Positions 26,693 through 36,442 of a stretch of 64,000 nucleotides of DNA are shown piece after piece. A program made the position numbers and the translations under genes. Position 1 is the first letter of the stretch; the number at the start of each line of letters is the position of its first letter. The DNA comes from Kaistia granuli DSM 23481. Lineage in GTDB: Bacteria; Pseudomonadota; Alphaproteobacteria; Rhizobiales; Kaistiaceae. Under the pieces are notes generated by a model. That model ran no database searches and was not told where the DNA came from. It saw only the letters and a list, made by a program, of their open reading frames with translations. Where the stretch lies: contig NZ_AQYH01000005.1 of the NCBI RefSeq assembly GCF_000380505.1, forward strand, positions 62,001-126,000, in the 5' to 3' direction.

Positions 26693-27339
26693 CCATTGCC
26701 ATCATTGACTACGGCGCAGGCAATCTGCGCTCCGCCGCCAAGGCGCTCGAACTGGCCGCCGCCCGCATCGGCTCGACGAGCCCGGTGGTGGTTACCGCCG
26801 AGCCGGAGGTCGTCGCCAAGGCCGATCACATCGTCCTGCCGGGCGACGGCGCCTTCGCCGACTGCCGCACCAATCTCGACAGCGTCGACGGCATGATCGA
26901 GGCGATCAACGAGGCGATCGACGCGCGCGGCCGGCCGTTCCTCGGCATCTGCGTCGGCATGCAGCTGCTGGCGACGCGCGGCATCGAATACGGCGTCACC
27001 AAGGGCCTCGGCCGCATTCGCGGCGACGTCCGCCGCATCGAGCCGAACGATCCGCGCCTGAAGATCCCGCATATGGGCTGGAACACGCTGAACGCATCCG
27101 CCCCGCATCCCCTCCTCGACGACATCGCGCTCGGCGACGATGGCTGGCATGCCTATTTCCTGCATGGCTACCAGCTCTTCGCCGAACAGGCGGGCGACGT
27201 CGTGGCGACCGCCGACTATGGCGGCCCGGTCACGGCCATCGTCACCACCGGCAATGTCGCCGGCACGCAATTCCACCCCGAGAAGAGCCAGAAACTCGGT
27301 CTCGCCCTTCTCGCCAACTTCCTGAAGTGGAAGCCCTGA
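26689..27339 (+). CDS. hisH: Imidazole glycerol phosphate synthase, glutaminase subunit
   Basis: Class I glutamine amidotransferase that feeds ammonia to HisF. The 216-residue protein starts [15 protein letters not shown]. It has the nucleophile elbow [10 protein letters not shown] with the catalytic Cys and TQFHPEKSQ with the His-Glu pair. It overlaps the DUF2628 stop by 4 bp and the hisA start by 1 bp. Confidence 0.97.
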   Translation: MTIAIIDYGAGNLRSAAKALELAAARIGSTSPVVVTAEPEVVAKADHIVLPGDGAFADCRTNLDSVDGMIEAINEAIDARGRPFLGICVGMQLLATRGIEYGVTKGLGRIRGDVRRIEPNDPRLKIPHMGWNTLNASAPHPLLDDIALGDDGWHAYFLHGYQLFAEQAGDVVATADYGGPVTAIVTTGNVAGTQFHPEKSQKLGLALLANFLKWKP

Positions 27340-28079
27340 TGATCCTTTTTCCCGCCATCGACCTGAAGGATGGCGCCTGTGTCCGCCTGAAGCTCGGCGA
27401 CATGGAGCAGGCGACGGTGTTCAATACCGATCCCGCCGCCCAGGCGCATGAATTCGAGACCCAGGGCTTCGAATATCTGCACGTGGTCGACCTGAACGGC
27501 GCCTTTGCCGGCCAGCCGGTCAACGGCGCGGCGGTCGAGGCGATCCTTGGTGCCGTCAAGATGCCGGTCCAGCTCGGTGGCGGCATCCGCGACCGTGCCG
27601 GCGTCGAGGCCTGGCTCGACAAGGGTATCGCCCGCGTCATCCTCGGCACCATCGCTGTCCGCGATCCCGAACTCGTCCGCGAAGCCTGCAGGGCCTATCC
27701 CGGCCAGGTCGCCGTCGGCATCGACGCGCGCGGCGGCAAGGTGGCGGTCGAAGGCTGGGCCGAGACGTCCGAGCTGACGACGATAGAGCTCGCTCGGCGT
27801 TTCGAGGATGCCGGCGTGGCGGCGATCGTCTTCACCGACATCGACCGTGACGGCGTGCTGAAGGGCCTCAACATCGAATCGACGCTGGCGCTCGCCGGCG
27901 CCGTCGAGATCCCGGTCATCGCCTCCGGCGGCCTCGCCTCGATCGACGACGTCAAGCGGCTGCTCGAGCCCGATTGCGCAATCCTCGAAGGTGCGATCTC
28001 CGGCCGCGCCCTCTATGACGGCCGGCTCGACCCGGCCGAGGCGCTGCGGCTGATCAAGCAGGCCCGGGAGACCGCCTGA
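27339..28079 (+). CDS. hisA: ProFAR isomerase
   Basis: Isomerises ProFAR to PRFAR in histidine synthesis; a (beta/alpha)8 barrel. The 246 residues start [17 protein letters not shown] with the catalytic Asp, and the second half has VFTDIDRDG and [13 protein letters not shown] with the phosphate-binding loops. The ATG shares its A with the hisH stop (TGATG), the coupling also seen at the hisA-hisF junction. Confidence 0.97.
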   Translation: MILFPAIDLKDGACVRLKLGDMEQATVFNTDPAAQAHEFETQGFEYLHVVDLNGAFAGQPVNGAAVEAILGAVKMPVQLGGGIRDRAGVEAWLDKGIARVILGTIAVRDPELVREACRAYPGQVAVGIDARGGKVAVEGWAETSELTTIELARRFEDAGVAAIVFTDIDRDGVLKGLNIESTLALAGAVEIPVIASGGLASIDDVKRLLEPDCAILEGAISGRALYDGRLDPAEALRLIKQARETA

Positions 28080-28864
28080 TGCTCAAGACCCGTGTCATTC
28101 CCTGCCTCGACGTGCATGACGGCCGAGTCGTCAAGGGTGTGCAGTTCGTCGATCTGATCGACGCCGGTGACCCCGTCGAGGCCGCCAAGGCCTATGACGC
28201 CGCCGGCGCCGACGAGCTCTGCTTCCTCGACATCACGGCGACGCACGAGAACCGCGGCACCATCCTCGACGTCGTGGCGCGCACGGCCGAGGCCTGCTTC
28301 ATGCCGGTGACGGTCGGCGGCGGCGTCCGCGCCGTCGAGGATATCCGCGCGCTGATGCTGGCCGGCGCCGACAAGGTGGCGATCAACTCGGCCGCCGTGA
28401 CGGACCGGATGATCGTCGCACGTGCCGCTGAGAAGTTCGGCGCGCAGGCGATCGTCGTCGCCATCGACGCCAAGCAGACGAAACGCCGCGGCAATGGCGA
28501 CCATCACGACCGCTGGGAGATCTTCACCCATGGCGGCCGCAAGGAAACCGGCATCGACGCGATCGAATATGCGATCGAGGTCGCGGCGCTGGGCGCCGGC
28601 GAGATCCTGCTCACCTCGATGGACCGCGACGGCACGCGCGACGGCTTCGATCTCGCCTTGACGCGGGCGATCGCCGACGCGGTGCCGATCCCGGTGATCG
28701 CGTCGGGCGGCGTCGGAGCGCTCGACCATTTCGTCGACGGCGTCATCGAAGGCCATGCCAGCGCCGTGCTCGCGGCGTCGGTGTTCCATTTCGGCCAGTT
28801 CACGATTGGCGATGTGAAGTCGCATATGGCGGCGGCCGGCATTCCCGTCCGCCTCGACGGCTGA
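28079..28864 (+). CDS. hisF: Imidazole glycerol phosphate synthase, cyclase subunit
   Basis: Condenses PRFAR with ammonia delivered by HisH, giving imidazoleglycerol phosphate and AICAR. The 261-residue barrel starts [20 protein letters not shown] with the first catalytic Asp. The second lies in [14 protein letters not shown], with VGGGVR and IASGGVG phosphate loops. TGATG overlap with hisA. Confidence 0.97.
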   Translation: MLKTRVIPCLDVHDGRVVKGVQFVDLIDAGDPVEAAKAYDAAGADELCFLDITATHENRGTILDVVARTAEACFMPVTVGGGVRAVEDIRALMLAGADKVAINSAAVTDRMIVARAAEKFGAQAIVVAIDAKQTKRRGNGDHHDRWEIFTHGGRKETGIDAIEYAIEVAALGAGEILLTSMDRDGTRDGFDLALTRAIADAVPIPVIASGGVGALDHFVDGVIEGHASAVLAASVFHFGQFTIGDVKSHMAAAGIPVRLDG

Positions 28865-28875
28865 GGAGACGGGGC

Positions 28876-29199
28876 ATGTCGAACTTCACGCTGGCCGATC
28901 TGGCCGCGATCATTCGGGATCGCGCCCATTCCGGCGATCCGGGTTCCTATACGGCCAAGCTGGTCGCGAAGGGACCGTCGCGTTGCGCCAAGAAATTCGG
29001 CGAGGAAGCGGTCGAGGCCGTCATCGCCGCCACCGAGCACAACGCCCGGGATCTGACGGCGGAAGCGGCCGACGTGCTCTATCATCTGCTCGTCGTGCTG
29101 GAGGCGTCCGAAGTGCCGCTCGACGCGGTGATGGACGAACTCGAAGGCCGGACCCGGCAGACCGGGCTTCAGGAAAAGGCGTCGCGGCCGGCGGAGTGA
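28876..29199 (+). CDS. hisE: Phosphoribosyl-ATP pyrophosphatase
   Basis: Hydrolyses phosphoribosyl-ATP to phosphoribosyl-AMP, the second histidine step. The 107-residue all-helical protein shows the MazG-like metal-binding pattern in [14 protein letters not shown] and [13 protein letters not shown]. It is a free-standing HisE, not fused to HisI as in enterics. Last his gene of the cluster and 23 bp before coaA. Confidence 0.96.
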   Translation: MSNFTLADLAAIIRDRAHSGDPGSYTAKLVAKGPSRCAKKFGEEAVEAVIAATEHNARDLTAEAADVLYHLLVVLEASEVPLDAVMDELEGRTRQTGLQEKASRPAE

Positions 29200-29222
29200 T
29201 CCGTCCGCCCGGGAGAACCAAC

Positions 29223-30176
29223 ATGGACAAGTCCGCGCGGATCGAGCACACCCCGCACCGCACATTCGGGCGCAAGGAATGGGCCAGCCTCCGGGCGGAC
29301 ATGCCGCTGACGCTGACCGAGGACGACCTCGTCCGGCTGCGCAGCCTGAACGATCCGATCTCGATCGACGAAGTCGTGACGATCTACCTGCCGCTGTCGC
29401 GTCTGCTCAGCCTCTATGTCGCGGCGACGCAGGGCCTCTACAACGCCACCCGCACCTTCCTCGGCGCGAACGAGGGCAAAACTCCCTACATCATCGGCAT
29501 CGGCGGTTCCGTCGCCGTTGGCAAGTCGACCACGGCGCGCGTGCTGAAGGCGCTTCTGGCGCGCTGGACCAATACGCCGAAGGTCGACCTGATCACCACC
29601 GACGGCTTCCTCTATCCCAACGCCGTGCTCGAGCGCGAAGGGCTGATGGAGCGCAAGGGCTTCCCGGAGAGCTACGACCTGCCGGCGCTGCTTTCGTTCC
29701 TGTCCGACATCAAGGCCGGGCGCGGCAGCGTCTCGGCGCCGCTTTATTCGCACCTCGTCTACGATATCGTTCCGAGCGAGCGGGTGACCATCGACCGGCC
29801 GGACATCCTGATCGTCGAGGGCATCAACGTGCTGCAGGCGCCGCGGCTGCCGCGCGACGGCACGGCGGTCCCCTTCGTGTCCGACTTTTTCGACTTCTCG
29901 ATCTATATCGACGCGGCCGAGGCGGATATCCGGCGCTGGTATGTCGAGCGCTTCCAGCGCCTGCGCGAAACCGCCTTCCGCGACCCGAATTCCTACTTCC
30001 ATCGCTATGCGATGGTGTCGGACGAGGAAGCGCTGGCGATCGCCGAACGGCTCTGGTCGCGGATCAATCGGGTCAATCTCTACGAGAATATCCTGCCGAC
30101 CCGGCCGCGCGCCGATCTGATTTTATCCAAGGGTGAAAGTCACCTGATCGAACAGGTCGCACTGCGCCGTCTTTGA
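29223..30176 (+). CDS. coaA: Pantothenate kinase, type I
   Basis: Phosphorylates pantothenate, the first committed step of CoA synthesis, and is usually feedback-inhibited by CoA. The 317-residue protein has the P-loop [17 protein letters not shown] near residue 100, TTDGFLYPN and [12 protein letters not shown] as in bacterial CoaA. The preceding short gap suggests read-through from the his operon, as is common in Rhizobiales. Confidence 0.97.
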   Translation: MDKSARIEHTPHRTFGRKEWASLRADMPLTLTEDDLVRLRSLNDPISIDEVVTIYLPLSRLLSLYVAATQGLYNATRTFLGANEGKTPYIIGIGGSVAVGKSTTARVLKALLARWTNTPKVDLITTDGFLYPNAVLEREGLMERKGFPESYDLPALLSFLSDIKAGRGSVSAPLYSHLVYDIVPSERVTIDRPDILIVEGINVLQAPRLPRDGTAVPFVSDFFDFSIYIDAAEADIRRWYVERFQRLRETAFRDPNSYFHRYAMVSDEEALAIAERLWSRINRVNLYENILPTRPRADLILSKGESHLIEQVALRRL

Positions 30177-30296
30177 GGCGCAGCCTGGGTTTTCGGCACC
30201 CTTGATTGCCACTCGTTCGCAGTTGCGAAGATAGCCGTTGAAGCGTCCTCCGGGCGATGCTACTGCGCCGCTTCGCTTGAACTGCCGGGGACGATC

Positions 30297-31196
30297 ATGC
30301 CGAAATGGAACGACAGGATAACGCTTGTCGCGCTCAGCTCGATCGTCATCGCGCTGGTGGTGATGGCGTTGAAATATGCCGCCTATCTGCAGACCGGCAG
30401 CGTCGCGCTCTATTCCGACGCGCTGGAGAGCATCGTCAATCTGGCGACGGCGGTGGCGGCGTTCTGGGCAATCCGTCTCAGCCACAAGCCCGCCGACAGC
30501 GACCACCAGTTCGGCCATCACAAGGCCGAATATTTTTCCGCCGTGCTCGAGGGTGTGCTGATCGTCGTCGCGGCGCTGCTGATCCTGCGCCAGGCCTGGC
30601 TCAGCTACGCGACGCCCACCCCGCTCGAGAACACCACCCTCGGCCTGACGATCAATCTGATCGCCACCGGCATCAACGGGCTCTGGGCGCTGTATCTGTT
30701 CCGCTTCGGTCGGCGCCGGCGCTCGCCCGCCTTCATCGCCGAGGCCTGGCATCTCACCAGCGACGTCGTCAGCTCGATCGGCGTGTTCTTCGGCCTCGTG
30801 CTGGTCGCGCTGACCGGCTGGCTCGTCCTCGATCCGCTGCTCGCCGTCATCGTCGCCGTCAACATCCTGTGGTCGGGCTGGCGCGTGATCCGGGATTCGG
30901 TCGGCGGACTGATGGACCATGCCGTTGCCGCCGACGTTGAGAGCGAGATCCGGGCGATCATTTCGGCGGAGGCGACGGGCGCGATCGAGGTGCATGACCT
31001 CAGGACTCGCAACGCCGGCCGTGTCATTTTCATCGAGTTCCATCTGGTCGTGCCGGGATCGATGACGGTCGCCGCCGGTCATGTCATCTGCGACCGCATC
31101 GAGGCGGCCCTCAATAAGGCGATCGAGGGATCGGAAGTGCTGATCCATGTCGAGCCCGAGGCCGAAGCGCTGCACCACGGCGTCATCGTGCTCTAG
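30297..31196 (+). CDS. Cation diffusion facilitator family transporter
   Basis: The 299-residue protein has six hydrophobic helices and the paired metal-site residues of CDF proteins: Asp in ALYSDALESIVN (helix 2) and the His/Asp pair in AWHLTSDVVSS (helix 5). HQFGHHKAEYF in the first loop is also typical. The C-terminal cytoplasmic domain has VHDLRTRNAG. It should export divalent metals such as zinc, iron or manganese from the cytosol in exchange for protons; the metal cannot be read from the sequence. Free-standing gene. Confidence 0.93.
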   Translation: MPKWNDRITLVALSSIVIALVVMALKYAAYLQTGSVALYSDALESIVNLATAVAAFWAIRLSHKPADSDHQFGHHKAEYFSAVLEGVLIVVAALLILRQAWLSYATPTPLENTTLGLTINLIATGINGLWALYLFRFGRRRRSPAFIAEAWHLTSDVVSSIGVFFGLVLVALTGWLVLDPLLAVIVAVNILWSGWRVIRDSVGGLMDHAVAADVESEIRAIISAEATGAIEVHDLRTRNAGRVIFIEFHLVVPGSMTVAAGHVICDRIEAALNKAIEGSEVLIHVEPEAEALHHGVIVL

Positions 31197-31307
31197 TCTC
31201 CGGCGGGCGGTCATTCGCCGGCATGTTCGGGCCGGAGCTTGATTTTCTGTTCCAAACTCATGATATCGGGCCTAACCCTTTGTCCTGACGAGAAACGAGA
31301 GTTCGCC

Positions 31308-31910
31308 ATGTCCGACGATACCCAGTCTGTGCCCAACACCGAGCCTGCCGCCGACGCGGCATCGGCGACGGCAGAGGCAGACGTCGCCGCGGCGCGTATC
31401 GCGGCGCTCGAGGCCGAGACGGCCGAGTTGAAGGATCGTGTCCTGCGCACGATCGCCGAGATGGAAAACCTGCGCCGCCGCACCGAGCGCGAGGTCGGCG
31501 ATGCCCGCCAGTACGCCATCGCCGCCTTTGCCCGCGACATGCTGACGGCCGGCGACAATCTGGCCCGCGCCATCGACGCGGTCCCCGATGAAGCCCGCGC
31601 CGGCAACGAGGCGCTGACGGCGCTGATCGACGGCGTCGAGATGACCGAACGCGATCTGCAGAATTCGCTGGAAAAGCACGGCGTCCGCAAGCTGGAGCCG
31701 CTTGGCCAGAAGTTCGACCCGCATCTGCATCAGGCCGTGTTCGAGATTCCGACCGAGGAACAGCCGGCCGGCACGGTGATGCAGGTCATGCAGTCCGGCT
31801 ATGTGATCGGCGATCGCGTGCTGCGCCCGGCCATGGTCGGCGTCGCCAAGGGCCCCGCCAAGCCGCGGGAGCCCAAGCCACAAGGCGACGCTGCCGCCTC
31901 TCGCAGCTAA
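31308..31910 (+). CDS. grpE: Nucleotide exchange factor GrpE
   Basis: Speeds ADP release from DnaK. The 200-residue protein has an acidic disordered N-terminus, a long coiled coil (from about residue 28, [18 protein letters not shown]) and then RRTEREV. The beta-domain contains [20 protein letters not shown] and the ending [19 protein letters not shown], the GrpE signature. The usual alphaproteobacterial neighbour hrcA is not adjacent but 11 kb downstream. Confidence 0.96.
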   Translation: MSDDTQSVPNTEPAADAASATAEADVAAARIAALEAETAELKDRVLRTIAEMENLRRRTEREVGDARQYAIAAFARDMLTAGDNLARAIDAVPDEARAGNEALTALIDGVEMTERDLQNSLEKHGVRKLEPLGQKFDPHLHQAVFEIPTEEQPAGTVMQVMQSGYVIGDRVLRPAMVGVAKGPAKPREPKPQGDAAASRS

Positions 31911-31922
31911 GGACGCGGGGCT

Positions 31923-32561
31923 GTGGACGCTGGATTGCTCTACAGCCTCGACCTCCTTGGGGTCTTTGTCTTCGCCCTGACCGGCGCGCTGGCCGCCTCG
32001 CGGCGGCAGATGGATATCGTCGGCTTCGCCTTCCTGGCCGCCGTCACCGGAGTCGGCGGCGGCACGACGCGCGATGTGATCCTCGGCGTCACGCCGGTTT
32101 TCTGGATCGGCCAGCCGGCCTATGTCGTACTCTGCGTCGTGACAGCGGCCGGAACCTATTTCCTGGCGCCATTCGTCGAATATCGCTACCGGCTGCTGCT
32201 GTGGGCCGATGCGATCGGCATCGCCGGCTATTGCGTCATGGGCGCCGCGCGGGCGCTGCATGCCGGCGCCAGCCCGTTCGCGGCCGTTGTGATGGGTGTC
32301 GTGACGGCGACCGTCGGCGGCATCATCCGCGACATCATCACCGGCGAGCCCTCCGTCCTGCTGCGCAAGGAAATCTACGTGACGGCGACGGTGGTGGGAG
32401 CCGGTCTGTTCGTGCTCGCCACGCTCGCCGGGCTTTCGCTCTGGCCGGCAGCATTCCTCGGCGCTTTCTCGGCCTTCTTCGTCCGCGCGGGGGCGCTCTA
32501 TTTCGGCTGGACGCTGCCGACCTACCGCTCGCGGCCCGGCCGTCCGATTCCGCCGCGCTGA
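31923..32561 (+). CDS. TRIC-type (UPF0126) cation channel family protein
   Basis: The 212-residue membrane protein has seven predicted hydrophobic segments arranged as two related halves. Each carries the glycine-rich signature: GVGGGTTRDVILG in the first half and TVGGIIRDIITGEPS in the second. Structures of bacterial relatives show trimers with a pore in each subunit, conducting monovalent cations. Start is GTG, 12 bp after grpE, so it may be co-transcribed with it. Confidence 0.9.
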   Translation: MDAGLLYSLDLLGVFVFALTGALAASRRQMDIVGFAFLAAVTGVGGGTTRDVILGVTPVFWIGQPAYVVLCVVTAAGTYFLAPFVEYRYRLLLWADAIGIAGYCVMGAARALHAGASPFAAVVMGVVTATVGGIIRDIITGEPSVLLRKEIYVTATVVGAGLFVLATLAGLSLWPAAFLGAFSAFFVRAGALYFGWTLPTYRSRPGRPIPPR

Positions 32562-32568
32562 TTGCGGT

Positions 32569-33516
32569 TCAGGCGGCGTAGCGGGTCGCGTCGACGCCGT
32601 AATGGTTCACGTAGCGCTCGTTGATCGACTGCACCGGCAGGATGATCAGCACGTCCGTCGTGCCGAACTGGCGGTCGACGACGGCGCCGTCGCCGATATA
32701 GGCGCCGAGGCGGAGATAGCCCTTGATCAGCGGCGGCAGCGTCTTCAGGGCCGCCTTCATGTCGATCTCTGCTTCGCCCAGCCTGTCCATCGCGACATGG
32801 CGACCAGCCAGCGCGCTCACCGACCATTCGGCCGGCGCGCGGGCATGGTGATGCAGGAAGGAGAGCGGCAGCGCCAGCGCATCCGGATCCGTGCCTTCCA
32901 GCGAGGCGCAGCCGACCATCACATCGACATTGTGGCTGCGGACATAGCTCCAGATGCCGTGCCAGAGCAGTTCCACGGTACGCTTGGTGCGGTAGGGCTT
33001 GAGGACGCAGGAGCGACCGAGCTCCAGGAAATTCAGCTGTTCGTGCCGCGAGACGAGCGCGCCGATGTCGAACTCGTTCGCCGTGTAGAAACCGGTGTGG
33101 CGCTCGGCCACTTCCTGGCGCAGCAGCCGGTAGGTGCCGACGATCGCCGCCTCGCCGGATCCCGTGCGGGTGTCGTGGTCGATGACGAGAAGGTGGTCGC
33201 AGATCTTGTCGAAGCCGTCGCGGTCGCGACGCGACAGCTGCGCCTGCATGTCGGGGATCGCCGACATCTCCTCGTAGAACACCTTGTAGCGAAGCTTCTG
33301 CGCCTTCTTGACCTCGCGCGGCGTGGCCGCGAGACGCACTTCGAGCGGGCCGATTCTTCCGAGCGGTTCAGGCACGACAGGGGCAGGGCGAAGAGACTTG
33401 GTCATCGACAGCTTTATACCGCCGAATACAAGCTGGGATAGTGCCGGCAGGGTCACGGTCGCGCCGGAAACGCGCTCGACCTGCCGGGATGCCGCCGCAT
33501 CGCCGCGTTTCGCCAT
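32569..33516 (-). CDS. olsB: OlsB-like GNAT acyltransferase (ornithine lipid synthesis)
   Basis: The 315-residue protein belongs to the family that contains L-ornithine N-alpha-acyltransferase OlsB, which makes lyso-ornithine lipid from 3-hydroxyacyl-ACP. Conserved segments are KAQKLRYKVFYEEM near the N-terminus, DHLLVIDHD, GTYRLLRQEVAE, FLELGRSCVLKPYR and GYLRLGAYIGDGAVVD. A downstream start (MTKSLRPAP) would shorten it by 37 residues, closer to the family length. No olsA acyltransferase is visible nearby, so the family name is firm but the substrate is inferred. It converges on the TRIC-type gene 7 bp away. Confidence 0.78.
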   Translation of the reverse strand: MAKRGDAAASRQVERVSGATVTLPALSQLVFGGIKLSMTKSLRPAPVVPEPLGRIGPLEVRLAATPREVKKAQKLRYKVFYEEMSAIPDMQAQLSRRDRDGFDKICDHLLVIDHDTRTGSGEAAIVGTYRLLRQEVAERHTGFYTANEFDIGALVSRHEQLNFLELGRSCVLKPYRTKRTVELLWHGIWSYVRSHNVDVMVGCASLEGTDPDALALPLSFLHHHARAPAEWSVSALAGRHVAMDRLGEAEIDMKAALKTLPPLIKGYLRLGAYIGDGAVVDRQFGTTDVLIILPVQSINERYVNHYGVDATRYAA

Positions 33517-33738
33517 CTTGCCTCACTCCCGTTCCCGCCGCGCCGGGGCCGTTCCGGCGCTCGCGCCACCAAAGCACAGCTCTCCGACAGTTTGGTGACG
33601 AAGGAGGTTTGGCCGTCCCGTCGACAGCATGCCCGATCCCGGCCACCTTTGCCCCGGGCCGACGGCGGAAGTCCGATCGCATTGGCGGGGCGGCCGAATG
33701 CGCGGTACGCGCGGCGGCGCCGCCTACTTCGGGCCGGA

Positions 33739-35271
33739 TCAGGCGGCGGCCAATATCCGTTCGCCGCCGACGCGGTAGCTGAGCGCCTCGGCCAGGTGGA
33801 TCCGCCCGACCGTCTCGGCTCCGTCGAGATCGGCGATGGTGCGGGCGACCTTGAGCACGCGATGATAGCCGCGCGCTGACAGCTTCAACGCTGTCGCCGC
33901 GTCGTGAAGCAGCCGTTCGCCGGCCGGGTCCAGCGCCGCGATGGTCTCGATCAGCGATGTCGCGCAATGGGCGTTGATGCCGGAGCTTCCAGGCGCGAGC
34001 GCCAGGAAGCGCTCCGCCTGGATCGCTCGCGCCACCGCCACGCGGCCGGCGACCGTGACGCTCGCCTCCGAGGCGGACGCGCCGATCAGGTCGGTGGCGG
34101 CGACGGCCGGCACCTCGATGCGCATGTCGATGCGGTCGAGGAAGGGCCCGGAGAGGCGAGCCTGATAGTCGGCCGCGCAGCGCGGGCCCCGCGCGCAGCT
34201 CTGGCCGGGCTCGCCCGCCATGCCGCACCGGCACGGATTCATCGCGGCGACGAGCTGAAACCGGGCGGGATAGCTGACCCGGTGGTTGGCGCGGGCGATC
34301 ACCACCTCACCGGCCTCGAGCGGCTGGCGCAGTGAATCGAGGACTTGCGGGGTGAATTCCGGCAGTTCGTCGAGGAAGAGCACGCCGTGATGGGCCAGCG
34401 ACGCCTCGCCGGGCCGCGCGCGCAGTCCGCCGCCGACCATGGCGGCCATCGAGGCGGAGTGGTGCGGAGCGCGGAACGGTCGCCGGTCGGTCAGCTTGCC
34501 GCCGGAGAGTTCGCCGCCGATCGAGGCGATCATCGAGACCTCGAGCAGTTCCTTCGGCGCCAGCGGCGGCAGGATCGAGGGCAGGCGGCTCGCCAGCATC
34601 GATTTTCCCGCGCCGGGCGGCCCGGCCATCAAGAGGTTGTGGCCGCCGGCTGCGGCGATCTCCAGCCCCCGGCGCGCGCTCTCCTGGCCCCGTATGTCGG
34701 CGAGGTCGGCGAGCCCGCCGGCGTCGCGCCGCAGCGCCGGCTCGGGCCGGGTGAGCACCTGCGTGCCCTTGAAGTGGTTGGCGAGCGCGATCAGGCTGCG
34801 CGGCGCGAGGATTTCCATGTCGCCGCCGGCCCAGGCTGCCTCCGGGCCGCAGGCGGCCGGGCAGATCAGCCCGCGTCCCATCGCGTTGGCGCCGATCGCC
34901 GCCGGCAGCACGCCGGCGACGGGTGCGACGGTGCCATCGAGCGCCAGTTCGCCCAGCACGACGAAGTCGGCCAGCTGCTCGCCCGGAAGAACGCCGAGCC
35001 CGGCCATCAGGCCGAGCGCGATCGGCAAATCGTAATGGCTGCCTTCCTTCGGCAGGTCGGCCGGCGCGAGATTGACGACGATCCGCTTCGGCGGCAGAGC
35101 GAGACCGGAGGCATGCAGCGCGGCGCGGACTCGCTCGCGGCTTTCGGCGACCGCCTTGTCGGGCAGGCCGACAATGACGATGCCCGGAAAGCCCGGCGCG
35201 ATCTGCACCTGGACGTCGACGGGCACCGCCTCGATGCCCTGGAACGCCACCGTCGTGACATGCGCGACCAT
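33739..35271 (-). CDS. comM: ComM/YifB-type magnesium-chelatase-like AAA+ ATPase
   Basis: The 510-residue protein has the N-terminal Lon-substrate-like domain (VDVQVQIAPGFPGIVIVGLPD). The MCM-like AAA+ core follows, with Walker A GPPGAGKSMLAS and LFLDELPEF as Walker B, then the C-terminal Mg-chelatase domain (LSARGYHRVLKVARTIADL). ComM is a helicase that aids branch migration during integration of foreign DNA in transformable bacteria, but the family is widespread in bacteria not known to be competent. Stand-alone minus-strand gene. The 222-bp gap between it and olsB holds nothing I can name. Confidence 0.94.
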   Translation of the reverse strand: MVAHVTTVAFQGIEAVPVDVQVQIAPGFPGIVIVGLPDKAVAESRERVRAALHASGLALPPKRIVVNLAPADLPKEGSHYDLPIALGLMAGLGVLPGEQLADFVVLGELALDGTVAPVAGVLPAAIGANAMGRGLICPAACGPEAAWAGGDMEILAPRSLIALANHFKGTQVLTRPEPALRRDAGGLADLADIRGQESARRGLEIAAAGGHNLLMAGPPGAGKSMLASRLPSILPPLAPKELLEVSMIASIGGELSGGKLTDRRPFRAPHHSASMAAMVGGGLRARPGEASLAHHGVLFLDELPEFTPQVLDSLRQPLEAGEVVIARANHRVSYPARFQLVAAMNPCRCGMAGEPGQSCARGPRCAADYQARLSGPFLDRIDMRIEVPAVAATDLIGASASEASVTVAGRVAVARAIQAERFLALAPGSSGINAHCATSLIETIAALDPAGERLLHDAATALKLSARGYHRVLKVARTIADLDGAETVGRIHLAEALSYRVGGERILAAA

Positions 35272-35414
35272 TGCCCGCGACCCCCGTTGCAGGTTGACGC
35301 TACGTCAATCTGTGCGGGAACACAAGAACAGGGCGTGAACGTCAGTGGCAGGCCTTGTCGGGACGAGCCGTCCGCATGAAGCTGGCGCCGCCAAGGCCGA
35401 TGGAAGGTGCTGCG

Positions 35415-36362
35415 ATGAGCTCGACACTGGAGCGTATCCTTGCCGATACGGAAGTGCCCGATCTGCTCGAGATTCTGAGCGAGCGTCTGAGTCCAACCGA
35501 TCTGCAATCGCTGATGCTCGCCGTCTATGCCCGTCGCTCCGCCGCCCGTTCGCCGGCCGATGTGCTCGCCGACTATGAGCGCAGCCGCTTCTTCGGCGCG
35601 GCGCCATTCGCCCGGGCCGACTATGCGGCATGGGAGCACGTCGCCGATGCCGTCATGGCGGATCGCTTCGAAGTCCTGGCGCTGTCGCCAGTGGCGCCGC
35701 TGGCGAGCTGCGCGGCGGTCGCGACGGTAGGGCAGGGCTGGTCCGTGCCCACGGTCCGCACTGGCGAGGTCGTTTCGGATTCGACCAATATTCTCGCGCT
35801 CGAGGCGGCCTTGCGCCGCAGGCGCCGCCCGTCCGATCGAGCGTTGGTGCACCTGGCCACGACTCAGCGCGTCGTCCGCCCGCAGGCCTATGCCGATCCC
35901 GGCATGCTCGCCCATTTCGCCCTCATGGCGCTGGTGAGCACGGGCCGCGATCACGGTAGTCACAGTATCGAAGCGGAGGCCGTCGGGCTTCATCTCGATA
36001 CCCATCTCGCCGCGTTCAGCCGGCTCTTCGGCGCCGGTGTCCGGCTCTCGGTGGGCTACACCATCGTCTCGAACAGCCATGACGACGCCCGTCGGAACGC
36101 CGTCATGGCGGCGGCGACGCGTCATGGCGTGGCGGTCGCGGAAGAGCCTGGCCGCGAGGCCGCGCACGGCTACTACGCCGGGTTCTGCTTTCACATCTGG
36201 GGCGAAATTGGCGGCGAGCGTTACCAACTGTCGGATGGTGGCGCGGTCGACTGGGTAGGAAGGCTGCTGTCGAATGCCAAGGAACGGACGCTGATCAGCG
36301 GATGCGGAGTCGAGGGCGCCCTCGCCATGCGCGCTAGGATGCAGGGAGAGACGGCTGCCTGA
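35415..36362 (+). CDS. Uncharacterised 315-aa protein, possible class II aaRS-like fold
   Basis: I recognise no named family with certainty. The ATG at 35415 is preferred over one 60 bases upstream because GGAAGG precedes it at good distance. Visible features are an N-terminal helical part with LSPTDLQSLMLAVYARR (residues 26-41) and a core with LALSPVAPLASCA (88-100), RTGEVVSDSTNILALEAAL (115-133), LVHLATTQRVVRPQ and HFALMALVSTGRDHG. The C-terminal part has GYYAGFCFHIW and YQLSDGGAVDW. The order of these blocks recalls the catalytic core of class II synthetase-like proteins such as HisRS/HisZ, but this is inference. No signal peptide or membrane helix. It is isolated between comM and gshB. 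Confidence 0.75.
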   Translation: MSSTLERILADTEVPDLLEILSERLSPTDLQSLMLAVYARRSAARSPADVLADYERSRFFGAAPFARADYAAWEHVADAVMADRFEVLALSPVAPLASCAAVATVGQGWSVPTVRTGEVVSDSTNILALEAALRRRRRPSDRALVHLATTQRVVRPQAYADPGMLAHFALMALVSTGRDHGSHSIEAEAVGLHLDTHLAAFSRLFGAGVRLSVGYTIVSNSHDDARRNAVMAAATRHGVAVAEEPGREAAHGYYAGFCFHIWGEIGGERYQLSDGGAVDWVGRLLSNAKERTLISGCGVEGALAMRARMQGETAA

Positions 36363-36442
36363 TCCGGCAGCCGTCACGGTCTGATGGCCGTTCCTGGCGG
36401 AGCCTTGTCGGCAGTCAGAAGGGTACGGTATCGGCTAGCCGA

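Noticed and set aside
31200-31307. Heat-shock promoter upstream of grpE (CTTGAT followed by GATATC)
   Set aside because: The -35 is fair but the -10 does not fit CYTATNTNNG, so not listed as a feature.
33517-33738. GC-rich gap between olsB and comM as a hidden gene or RNA
   Set aside because: No frame with a ribosome-binding site and no convincing structure beyond chance GC pairing.
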